Assembly (NCBI GenBank): GCA_965221075.1
Contig: OZ244865.1
Location: 2,294,001 to 2,358,000 of the forward strand
DNA: 64,000 nucleotides
Direction: 5' to 3'
Origin: UBA2970 sp965221075
GTDB taxonomy: Bacteria > Verrucomicrobiota > Verrucomicrobiia > Limisphaerales > AAA164-E04
Under the pieces are notes generated by a model that saw only the letters and a list, made by a program, of their open reading frames with translations, was not told the origin of the DNA and did not search any database. The translations under genes and the position numbers were made by a program. Every line of letters starts with the position of its first letter. Within the stretch, counting starts at the first letter, position 1. Positions 28,039-35,539 of this stretch are shown piece after piece.

Positions 28039-29445
28039 ATGAAGGGCCTGTGGTGGCTACTGGCGCCGGTGTTTCTTCTGCCGGCAGGCGCGGCGGAGAA
28101 CCCGGACGGGGGAAGCGAGGCTCCCCTGGTCTACGTGATCCCCATCCGGGACGACATCATGCCCCCGCTCCTCTACGTGGTCCGGCGCGGAGTCAAGCAG
28201 GCGATCTCCGAAGGAGCCGACACCATCGTCCTCGACATGGAGACCGACGGGGGCCGGGTGGACACCACCGAGGAGATCATCCATGTCCTGGACCGCTTCA
28301 AGGGGCAGAAGGTGACCTGGGTGAACAGCAAGGCCTACTCGGCAGGGGCCTTCATCTCGGTGGCGACCCAGAAGATCTACATGGCCCCCAAGAGCGTGAT
28401 CGGCGCAGCCGCCCCCATCGCCGTGGCCCCCGGAGGGATGGGCGTCGAGCAGCTGCCCTCCACCATGGAGGTGAAGATCACCTCCGCCATCAGCGCCCTG
28501 ATCCGGGCCAACGCCGAGCAGAACGGCCACGACACCGAGGTGATCGAGGCCATGATCGACAAGGCCAAGAGCCTGGAGAGGGACGGGGAGGTGATCTGCG
28601 CCGAGGGGGCGCTGCTCACCCTCACCAACCGGGAGGCCGAGAGGCGCTACGGCCCCTCGGAGAAGCCCCTCCTCTCGCTGGGCACGGTCGCCTCGCTGGA
28701 GGATCTGCTGGCCGAGCTGGACCTGGAGGGAGCCCAGGTGGTGCGCATCGAGCCGACCGGAAGCGAGCAGCTGGGCGCCTGGATCAACCGGATCAGCCCG
28801 ATCCTGCTGATGATCGGCCTGATCGGCCTGTACCTCGAGTTCAAGACCCCCGGTTTCGGCCTCCCGGGCATCGTGGGCATCAGCGCCTTCGCCCTCTACT
28901 TCCTGGGCGGCTACATCGCCGGGCTGTCGAGCATCGGCTGGGGGGCCCTCTTCGTCCTGGGACTGCTGCTGCTGATCGTCGAGATCCTGCTCATCCCGGG
29001 CACGCTGATCGCCGGCCTGGCCGGAGCGGGCCTGATGGTGGGAGCCATCCTGATGGCGCTGGTGGACTGGGATCCCTCCGTCCCCGGCGTCGCCCTGCCC
29101 AGCGCCCGGCAGCTGAGCGAGCCCCTCTTCAACCTGGGGCTGGGGACCGCCGGAGCCATGCTGGCCATCCTGCTGATCGGGAAGCACTTCTCCCGGATCC
29201 CGGTCTTCAGCTCCATGATCTCCCACTCGGCCTGCGCCATGCAGACCGAAAGGAGCTCGGAGTCCCTCAGAACCTCCCTGTTCGGCCAGGAAGGCGTCGC
29301 CGTCACCCCCCTCCACCCTGGAGGCCGGGCCCGCTTCGGGAACCGGATCGTGGACGTGGTCACCCAGGGGGAGATGCTCGACGAGGGCACCCCGCTGCGC
29401 ATCGTGGAGTTCGGGAGCGTGGACCCGGTGGTCTCCCGCGCCTGA
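28039..29445 (+). CDS. Long NfeD protein with ClpP-like serine protease domain
   Basis: This membrane protease is about 468 residues long. A signal peptide (MKGLWWLLAPVFLLPAGAA) leads into a ClpP-fold domain. KAYSAGAFIS places the likely nucleophile at Ser 101, and Lys 146 in MEVKITSAIS is a candidate base, giving a Ser-Lys dyad as in the archaeal NfeD protease. Four to five membrane helices follow (ISPILLMIGLIGLYLEF, ALFVLGLLLLIVEILLI, and others), then a C-terminal OB fold (LFGQEGVAVTPLHPGGRARF). NfeD proteins work with stomatin/flotillin partners. FloA and a short NfeD are encoded 14 kb away. An in-frame ATG at 28030 is an alternative start. Confidence 0.9.
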   Translation: MKGLWWLLAPVFLLPAGAAENPDGGSEAPLVYVIPIRDDIMPPLLYVVRRGVKQAISEGADTIVLDMETDGGRVDTTEEIIHVLDRFKGQKVTWVNSKAYSAGAFISVATQKIYMAPKSVIGAAAPIAVAPGGMGVEQLPSTMEVKITSAISALIRANAEQNGHDTEVIEAMIDKAKSLERDGEVICAEGALLTLTNREAERRYGPSEKPLLSLGTVASLEDLLAELDLEGAQVVRIEPTGSEQLGAWINRISPILLMIGLIGLYLEFKTPGFGLPGIVGISAFALYFLGGYIAGLSSIGWGALFVLGLLLLIVEILLIPGTLIAGLAGAGLMVGAILMALVDWDPSVPGVALPSARQLSEPLFNLGLGTAGAMLAILLIGKHFSRIPVFSSMISHSACAMQTERSSESLRTSLFGQEGVAVTPLHPGGRARFGNRIVDVVTQGEMLDEGTPLRIVEFGSVDPVVSRA

Positions 29446-29871
29446 GCGCGGGCCGCCTCCCCGCTTGTCGACAGGCCTTCCTTCAAAGAGCCCCCGGCAA
29501 GGGCCTCCGGAAGCTCCTTTTGTCCAGCCCGGGACAGGCCCAGCGGCCTGTCAGCAAGATCTCGACAAGTTCCCCCCTGTTGGGCTTGCCGCTCCATGTC
29601 GATTCTGCAACATTCCCCTCCACCCGAGGAGACTGGTCCCTCCGGAACGCGGGAAGGGACTGGAAAGCCCAGGCGGGATGACGGCTTCAGAACCAACCAT
29701 ATCGTTGACTGTCAACGAGATAGAGATTTGGAACTGCTCGGGCTCGGCGTGGGCTTGCCGCCGTGGAAGCCGCTGGAGCGGGCGCGGACGGCCCTCCCGC
29801 CCGACTGCTACGATCGAGTGACGCCGGAAGGTCAATAAATCCGGGATCCGCAGGGAACCGGGCAATCAACC
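29446..29871 (+). other. Spacer upstream of dnaA
   Basis: These 426 bases contain no intact gene. I found no copy of the standard DnaA box TTATCCACA and no AT-rich unwinding element, so there is no evidence that the origin lies here. TTGTCGACA near 29,466 is the nearest partial match. A 17-base palindrome at 29702-29718 is the main feature. Confidence 0.5.
29702..29718. promoter_or_regulatory. Palindromic site upstream of dnaA
   Basis: TCGTTGAC-T-GTCAACGA is a perfect inverted repeat around position 29710, about 155 bases before the dnaA start. Each arm contains a TTGAC core, so it could be overlapping -35 boxes or a repressor operator controlling dnaA. No good -10 box was found at the right distance on either strand. 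Confidence 0.45.
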
Positions 29872-31224
29872 ATGGCAGCTGAAAGGGAGGCTCAGAAGTT
29901 GTGGGACGGGTGCGTGGCCGAGCTCAGGAAGTCGGTCCCCCCGAGGATCTACAAGCTCTGGTTCGACTCGATACGTCCGATCCGGCTGGAGTCGGACGTC
30001 CTGACCGTCGAGGTGCGGGACGTCTTCTCGGAGACCTGGATCCACGACAACTACGGCAGGTCGCTTCGGGAGACCCTCTCCCGCTGCGCCGGTCGCCCGA
30101 TCGGCTACCGGACAGTGTCCCGTCCGGAGTCGGCGGCCGCGGCCCCCCGCACGGCCCCCGCCGCGGAGCGCCGCCGCGCCCGGCGAGACAACGGCATCAA
30201 CCCCGAGCTGAACTTCAAGTCCTTCGTGGTCTCGAAGAACAGCGAGCTGGCCCATTCGGCCGCCTCCGCCGTCGCCAAGGTCCGGGGCTCGGCCCACAAC
30301 CCCCTCTTCATCTACGGGAACGTGGGCCTGGGCAAGACCCACCTGCTCCATGCCATCGGCAACCACGTGGACGAGCGGCGGGAGGGGGACGTGGTGCGCT
30401 ACCTCTCCTGCGAGAAGTTCACCAACGAGTTCATCAACGGGATCAAGAGCCGGCAGATGACCCGCTTCCGCAACCGCTACCGCAAGGCGGACTACCTGCT
30501 CATCGACGACATCCAGTTCCTGAGCGGCAAGTCGGAGACGCAGCAGGAGTTCTTCCACACCTTCAACGAGCTGTTCATGGCCGGCAAGCAGATCGTCCTG
30601 ACCAGCGACTGCCCGCCCCAGGTGATCCGCAACCTGGAGGACCGGCTGCTCTCCCGCTTCGAGTGCGGCCTGGTCACCGACCTGCAGGCGCCCAACTTCG
30701 AGACCCGCCTGGCCATCCTCCGCCACAAGGTCAAGGGCAGGAAGAGCGGTGTCTCGGAGGAGATCCTGGCGATGATCGCCGAGCGGGTCCGCTCCAACGT
30801 CCGCCGCCTGGAGGGCGCCCTCTACCGGGTGCTCGCCTACCTGGGCCTGGATCCCACGCAGGGGCTCTCGGTGAAGGGGGCCGAGGATCTCCTCAAGGAG
30901 GTGTTCAAGGAGGAGGAGGACCGCACCCTGGGCATCAACGAGATCCAGAAGGAGGTGGCCGGCCAGTTCGAGATCCCGGTCTCCGACATGTTCAACCGCA
31001 AGCGGACCCAGAACATCGCACTGGCCCGCCAGGTGGCCATGTACCTGTGCCGCAGGTTCACCGACAAGTCCCTCAAGGACGTGGGCGAGGCCTTCAACCG
31101 CGGGCACGGGACGGTGCTCCACGCCTGCAACGCGATCAAGGACCGGGTCGAGGTCGGCGACCTTCAGCTCAGGAACCGCATCGAGCGGATCGAGCGCCAG
31201 CTGAAGTTCTCCAGGCCCAGGTAA
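29872..31224 (+). CDS. dnaA: Chromosomal replication initiator DnaA
   Basis: This 450-residue initiator has all four DnaA domains: an N-terminal helicase-loader region, an Ala/Arg-rich linker (about 85-106), and an AAA+ domain with Walker A GNVGLGKT (149-156) and Walker B LLIDDIQFL. The C-terminal helix-turn-helix includes LARQVAMYLCRRF. The DNA-recognition signature is unusual: RGHGTVLHAC where most bacteria have RDHxTVLHAC. The aspartate equivalent to E. coli Asp 433, which contacts the DnaA box, is therefore Gly, and the loop before it is about one residue shorter. dnaN is not adjacent. The stop overlaps the ABC ATPase start. Confidence 0.96.
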   Translation: MAAEREAQKLWDGCVAELRKSVPPRIYKLWFDSIRPIRLESDVLTVEVRDVFSETWIHDNYGRSLRETLSRCAGRPIGYRTVSRPESAAAAPRTAPAAERRRARRDNGINPELNFKSFVVSKNSELAHSAASAVAKVRGSAHNPLFIYGNVGLGKTHLLHAIGNHVDERREGDVVRYLSCEKFTNEFINGIKSRQMTRFRNRYRKADYLLIDDIQFLSGKSETQQEFFHTFNELFMAGKQIVLTSDCPPQVIRNLEDRLLSRFECGLVTDLQAPNFETRLAILRHKVKGRKSGVSEEILAMIAERVRSNVRRLEGALYRVLAYLGLDPTQGLSVKGAEDLLKEVFKEEEDRTLGINEIQKEVAGQFEIPVSDMFNRKRTQNIALARQVAMYLCRRFTDKSLKDVGEAFNRGHGTVLHACNAIKDRVEVGDLQLRNRIERIERQLKFSRPR

Positions 31225-32225
31225 TGGCCCTGGTCGAAGCGGTCCGGCTCTCGAAGTCGTTCCGCACCTTCAAGAAGGAGCCGGGCTTCCGGGGCTCTCT
31301 CTCCGGCCTTTGGCGCCGCCGCTACGAGACCACCCTGGCGGTCGACTCGGTCAGCTTCCGGATCGAGCCGGGCGAGCGGGTGGGCTTCCTGGGCCCCAAC
31401 GGGGCGGGCAAGACCACCACCCTGAAGATGCTCTCGGGCCTGATCCACCCCACCAGCGGCTCGGCCCGGGTGATGGGCTACGTCCCCTGGGAGCGCAAGG
31501 ACGGCTACCGCAGGCGCTTCGCCCTGCTGCTGGGACAGAAGAACCAGCTGTGGTGGGATCTGCCCGCGATCGAGTCCCTCAACCTCAACGCCCGGATCTA
31601 CTCCCTCGATCCCGGGGAGTGCCGGACCGACATCGAGCGGCTCACCCACCTGCTGGAGGTCCACGACAAGCTGCAGGTGATGGTGCGGGAGCTCTCCCTG
31701 GGGGAGCGGATGAAGTTCGAGCTGATCGCGGCCCTGCTCCACCGCCCCAGCCTGCTGCTCCTCGACGAGCCCACCATCGGGCTGGACGTCATCTCCCAGA
31801 AGACCATCCGCCTGTTCCTCGACGAGTACAGCCGGCTCAACGGGACCACCATGATGCTCACCAGCCACTACATGGCCGACGTCAAGGCGCTCTGCGAGCG
31901 GGTGATCATCGTCAACCACGGCCGGATCACCTTCGACGGCGAGCTCTCGGCGGTGGTGGACCGCTTCTCCCGCCACAAGCATGTCACCATCCACTGGGAC
32001 GGGCCGGGCGGGCACGGCCGCGACTGGTTCCTGCGCCACGGCGACGTGGTCGGCCTGGAGCCGGGCTGCGTGCGGCTGAAGATCCCCAGGGACCGGGTGA
32101 TCCCCGCCTGCAAGGCCCTGCTGGGCGCGCTGCCGGTCACCGATCTGGACATCTCCGAGACCCCGATCGAGGACATCCTGGAGGAGGCCTTCCTGCAGGG
32201 ACGGGCCGGGGCCATCGAGGACTGA
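31224..32225 (+). CDS. ABC transporter ATP-binding protein (ABC-2 export type), orphan
   Basis: This 333-residue ATPase resembles the COG4586 class that normally pairs with two ABC-2/DUF990-type permeases. Walker A is GPNGAGKTT, the Q loop is in LLGQKNQLWWDLP, and the signature LSLGER replaces LSGGQ. Walker B is LLLLDEPTIGLD and the switch His is in TSHYM. A ~70-residue C-terminal extension follows the ATPase. The ATG overlaps the dnaA stop (TAATG), so it is coupled to dnaA. No permease gene follows; the next gene is on the opposite strand. The partner must be encoded elsewhere. The substrate is unknown. Confidence 0.9.
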   Translation: MALVEAVRLSKSFRTFKKEPGFRGSLSGLWRRRYETTLAVDSVSFRIEPGERVGFLGPNGAGKTTTLKMLSGLIHPTSGSARVMGYVPWERKDGYRRRFALLLGQKNQLWWDLPAIESLNLNARIYSLDPGECRTDIERLTHLLEVHDKLQVMVRELSLGERMKFELIAALLHRPSLLLLDEPTIGLDVISQKTIRLFLDEYSRLNGTTMMLTSHYMADVKALCERVIIVNHGRITFDGELSAVVDRFSRHKHVTIHWDGPGGHGRDWFLRHGDVVGLEPGCVRLKIPRDRVIPACKALLGALPVTDLDISETPIEDILEEAFLQGRAGAIED

Positions 32226-32250
32226 GCCGGGGGCGGGGCCGGTCCCCGGC

Positions 32251-33417
32251 CTACAGCCCCTGCACGAAGCGCTCCATCCGCTCCAGAGCCTCCTCCAGCC
32301 GGTCGAAGCCGGTGGCGAAGCAGCAGCGCAGGAAGCCCTCTCCGGAGGCGCCGAAGGCGTCTCCGGGCACGCAGGCGACGCGCTCCTGGCGCAGCAGGCG
32401 GGTGGCGAACTCCCGGGAGGAGAGGCCGCTGGAGGCGATCCGGGGGAAGGCGTAGAAGGCCCCCCGGGGAACGCGGCAGTCCAGCCCCATCCGCTGGAAG
32501 CCCCGGACCGCGAAGTCCCGCCGCAGGCGGTACTCCTCCTTCATTGCCAGAGCCGCCTCCCTGCCCCTGGAGAGCGCCTCGACCGCGGCGTCCTGCCCGA
32601 TCACGCTGGCGCAGAGCATGGAGTACTGGTGGATGCGCAGCATGGCCTCGATCACCGGCGCCGGGCCGCAGGCGTAGCCGATGCGGAAGCCGGTCATGGC
32701 GAAGGTCTTGGAGAGCCCGTGGAGGAAGACGGTGCGCTCGGCCATCCCCGGCAGCGAGGCGAAGGACACGTGCCCGCCCTCGTAGGTGAGCTCCCCGTAT
32801 ATCTCGTCGGAGATCACCAGCAGGTCCCGCTCCCTGGCGATGGCCGCCACGGCCTCCAGCTGCTCCCGGTCCAGCGTCTCCCCGGTGGGGTTGGAGGGGT
32901 AGCTGAGGATCAGGATGCGGGTGCGGGGGCCGATGGCCGCCCGGATCGCGGCGGGGTCCGGGGCGAAGCCGTCCTCGAACCGGCATTCCAGCGTCCGGGG
33001 CGCCCCGTGGGCGCTGAGGATCCCCGGATGGTAGCTCACGTAGCTGGGCTCGCAGAAGAGAGCCTCGTCGCCGGGGTTGATCAGGGCCCGGAGCGCCAGG
33101 TCGAGCGCCTCGCTCACCCCGACGGTGACCAGGATCTGGTCCTCGGGACGGTAGCCGAGCCCGAACTCCGCCTCGAGGTAGCGGGCGATGGTGCGGCGAA
33201 GCCGCAGGGTCCCGGCGTTGGAGGTGTAGGAGGTGCGCCCCTTCTCCAGGGCGAAGATGGCCGCCTCGCGGACATGCCAGGGGGCCGGGAAGTCGGGCTC
33301 GCCCACCCCCAGGGAGATCACCCCCTCCATGCCCTGGACCAGATCGAAGTAGTCCCGGATCCCGCTCCGGGGGATGCCGGCCACGTGGCGGGCGACGGGG
33401 CTCTGGGGGCCGGGCAT
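32251..33417 (-). CDS. Class I/II PLP-dependent aminotransferase
   Basis: This 388-residue fold-type I aminotransferase has the PLP lysine in GLSKTFAMTGFRIGYACG, NPTG in SYPSNPTGETLD and an Asp in ISDEIYGELTY. The final Arg region contains FLRCCFAT. It looks like the aspartate/aromatic aminotransferase-like group, but the substrate cannot be assigned. It follows clpX by 16 bases on the same strand, giving a clpP-clpX-aminotransferase order. Confidence 0.9.
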   Translation of the reverse strand: MPGPQSPVARHVAGIPRSGIRDYFDLVQGMEGVISLGVGEPDFPAPWHVREAAIFALEKGRTSYTSNAGTLRLRRTIARYLEAEFGLGYRPEDQILVTVGVSEALDLALRALINPGDEALFCEPSYVSYHPGILSAHGAPRTLECRFEDGFAPDPAAIRAAIGPRTRILILSYPSNPTGETLDREQLEAVAAIARERDLLVISDEIYGELTYEGGHVSFASLPGMAERTVFLHGLSKTFAMTGFRIGYACGPAPVIEAMLRIHQYSMLCASVIGQDAAVEALSRGREAALAMKEEYRLRRDFAVRGFQRMGLDCRVPRGAFYAFPRIASSGLSSREFATRLLRQERVACVPGDAFGASGEGFLRCCFATGFDRLEEALERMERFVQGL

Positions 33418-33433
33418 GGAGAGGGGTCCGCCC

Positions 33434-34681
33434 TCAGGCGGCCGCCTTGCCGGACTTGAGGACCAGATCGGGCCCCGAGCGGCCCTCGACGAAGGGAAGG
33501 GTGAGCCGGACCTTGGCGACGTCCTTGCGGTCGGGGATGTCGAACATCAGATCGAGCATCAGGTTCTCCAGGATGCTCCGGAGGGCCCGCGCTCCGGTCC
33601 CCTTCGCCATGGCCCGGCGCGCCAGGCCGTGCAGCGCCTCCCGGGTGAACTCCAGCTCCACTCCGTCGAGCGCCAGCAGCCGGGTGTACTGGGAGGCCAG
33701 GGAGTTGCGGATCCCGGAGAGGACCGCCACCAGCTGCTCCTCGTCGAGCTCGTCGAGCACCGCCAGGGTGGAGAGGCGCGCCACGAACTCGGGAATGAAG
33801 CCGTAGCTGATCAGGTCCTCGGGCTCCGCCCCGTGCAGCCCCTCGGCCCTCTGGCCGCCCGGATCCGATCCGAATCCCAGGTGGCCGCGGCCCAGGCGCC
33901 GCTGGACGATGCGCTCCAGCCCCACGAAGGCGCCTCCGCAGATGAAGAGGATGTTGCTGGTGTCGATCCTCAGGTACTCCTGCTGGGGATGCTTGCGGCC
34001 GCCCTGGGGCGGCACGTTGCAGGTGGTGCCCTCGATGATCTTGAGCAGGGCCTGCTGCACCCCCTCCCCCGAGACGTCCCGGGTGATGGACACGTTGTCC
34101 ATCGACTTGCGGGCGATCTTGTCGATCTCGTCGATGTAGATGATGCCCATCTCGGCCCGCTTGACGTCGTTGTCCGCGTTCTGCAGCAGGCTCAGGACGA
34201 TGTTCTCCACGTCCTCGCCCACGTAGCCCGCCTCGGTCAGGGCGGTGGCGTCGGTGAGGGCGAAGGGGACGTCGAGGCAGCGGGCCAGGACGGTGGCCAT
34301 CAGGGTCTTACCGCTGCCGGTCGGCCCCAGGATCAGCAGGTTGCTCTTCTCGAGCGGATCGGCCTCGGGATGGTCCTTGCGGTGCAGCAGCCGCTTGTAG
34401 TGGTTGTAGACGCAGACCGAGAGGTGGCGCTTGGCCCTCGCCTGCCCCACGCAGTAGTCGTCGAGGGCGCGGCACAGGTCCGAGGGGGAGGGCAGGTTGA
34501 GCAGCGGATCCGGAGCCCGCTTCTCCTCCCGGGCGGGGGCCTCCTCCCCGAGGAGCTGCACGTACATGCTGGCGACGCACTCCTCGCAGATCACGCTCTT
34601 GGAGCCCCGGAAGACGATCAGCCCCGGATTGAGGGGCTTGCCGCAGAAGCCGCAGGCTTCCTTCTGCCGGTTGCGGGGCAT
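33434..34681 (-). CDS. clpX: ATP-dependent Clp protease, ATPase subunit ClpX
   Basis: This 415-residue AAA+ unfoldase feeds substrates to ClpP. The N-terminal zinc domain has CGFCGKP and CEECV. Walker A is GPTGSGKTLMA, Walker B is IIYIDEIDKI, and the pore and sensor regions follow. The ClpP-docking IGF-like loop falls in the GHLGFGSD region (LGF). The gene lies 12 bases after clpP and is standard in length and order. A trigger factor gene is not adjacent. Confidence 0.97.
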   Translation of the reverse strand: MPRNRQKEACGFCGKPLNPGLIVFRGSKSVICEECVASMYVQLLGEEAPAREEKRAPDPLLNLPSPSDLCRALDDYCVGQARAKRHLSVCVYNHYKRLLHRKDHPEADPLEKSNLLILGPTGSGKTLMATVLARCLDVPFALTDATALTEAGYVGEDVENIVLSLLQNADNDVKRAEMGIIYIDEIDKIARKSMDNVSITRDVSGEGVQQALLKIIEGTTCNVPPQGGRKHPQQEYLRIDTSNILFICGGAFVGLERIVQRRLGRGHLGFGSDPGGQRAEGLHGAEPEDLISYGFIPEFVARLSTLAVLDELDEEQLVAVLSGIRNSLASQYTRLLALDGVELEFTREALHGLARRAMAKGTGARALRSILENLMLDLMFDIPDRKDVAKVRLTLPFVEGRSGPDLVLKSGKAAA

Positions 34682-34693
34682 GGGAGGAGCGCC

Positions 34694-35401
34694 CTAGGCC
34701 GGCGAGGCGCCGGGATCCCCGCCCTCCCCGGGCGAGCCCCCGCCTCCGCCGGCTTCCCGGCCGCCCTCTTCGTCCGAGGATCCGGGAGCCTGGATCTCCT
34801 TGCGGGAGAGGACCACGTCGTCGACCAGCCCGTACTCCCGGGCCTCCTCCGCGGTCATGTGGTTGTCCCGGTCGCAGTCGGCCTCGATCTCCTCGGGGCT
34901 CCTGCCGGTGTGGCGGCTGAAGATGGCGTTGATCCGCTGGTTGAGGCTGACCATGTACTCGACCTGGATCTCGATGTCGCTGGCCTGGCCCCTGCCCCCG
35001 CCGTGGGACTGGTGGATCATGATGCTGGCGTTGGGCAGGGCGAAGCGCTTGCCCCTGGTTCCGGCGCAGAGCAGCAGGGCCCCCATGCTCATCGCCTGGC
35101 CGATGCAGTAGGTGTTCACGTCGCAGGTCAGGAACTGCATGGTGTCGTAGATGGCCAGCCCCGAGCTGATGTAGCCGCCGGGGGAGTTGATGTAGAGGTG
35201 GATGTCCTTCTTGGGATCGGTCATCTGCAGGAAGAGCAGCTGGGCGATGATCGCGTTGGAGACCTGGTCGTCGAAGGGGGTGCCCAGGAACACGATCCGG
35301 TCCTTGAGGAGGCGGGAGTAGATATCGTAGCCCCTCTCGCCGCGACCGCTGTCCTCGATCACGTAGGGTAGCAGGTAGTTGTTGGAGCTGCCGGTCGACA
35401 T
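34694..35401 (-). CDS. clpP: ATP-dependent Clp protease, proteolytic subunit ClpP
   Basis: This 235-residue serine protease has catalytic Ser 105 (GQAMSMGALL) and His 130 (ASIMIHQSHGG), with the Asp in the DCDRDNHMTAEEA segment. The usual GQAASMGA and MIHQP contexts are slightly changed. It has an extra C-terminal tail of about 30 residues rich in Gly, Glu and Ser (EEGGREAGGGGGSPGEGG), which normal ClpP (about 195-205 aa) lacks. The ATG at 35401 is fixed by MSTGSSNNYLLPYVIE and follows a good promoter. ClpX lies directly downstream. Confidence 0.96.
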   Translation of the reverse strand: MSTGSSNNYLLPYVIEDSGRGERGYDIYSRLLKDRIVFLGTPFDDQVSNAIIAQLLFLQMTDPKKDIHLYINSPGGYISSGLAIYDTMQFLTCDVNTYCIGQAMSMGALLLCAGTRGKRFALPNASIMIHQSHGGGRGQASDIEIQVEYMVSLNQRINAIFSRHTGRSPEEIEADCDRDNHMTAEEAREYGLVDDVVLSRKEIQAPGSSDEEGGREAGGGGGSPGEGGDPGASPA

Positions 35402-35411
35402 CCTGGGGCGC

Positions 35412-35439
35412 AATCTAGGTTTGATTCCGTTTTCGTCAA
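35412..35439 (-). promoter_or_regulatory. Predicted promoter of clpP-clpX
   Basis: Reading the minus strand, TTGACG (35439-35434), a 16-base spacer and TAGATT (35417-35412) precede the clpP ATG by about 10 bases. The leader would be very short. Confidence 0.55.
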
Positions 35440-35539
35440 GCCAAGCGTCCCGGGGCCCGCGGGGCCGGGTTAACAGCTTGAACCGCAACCCCGCTTCCGC
35501 TTGACTGGAGCCCTGCCGGCGCTGCGCCCGGCATTCCGA

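Noticed and set aside
29446..29871. Replication origin upstream of dnaA
   Set aside because: No cluster of DnaA boxes and no AT-rich unwinding region was found, only partial matches such as TTGTCGACA.
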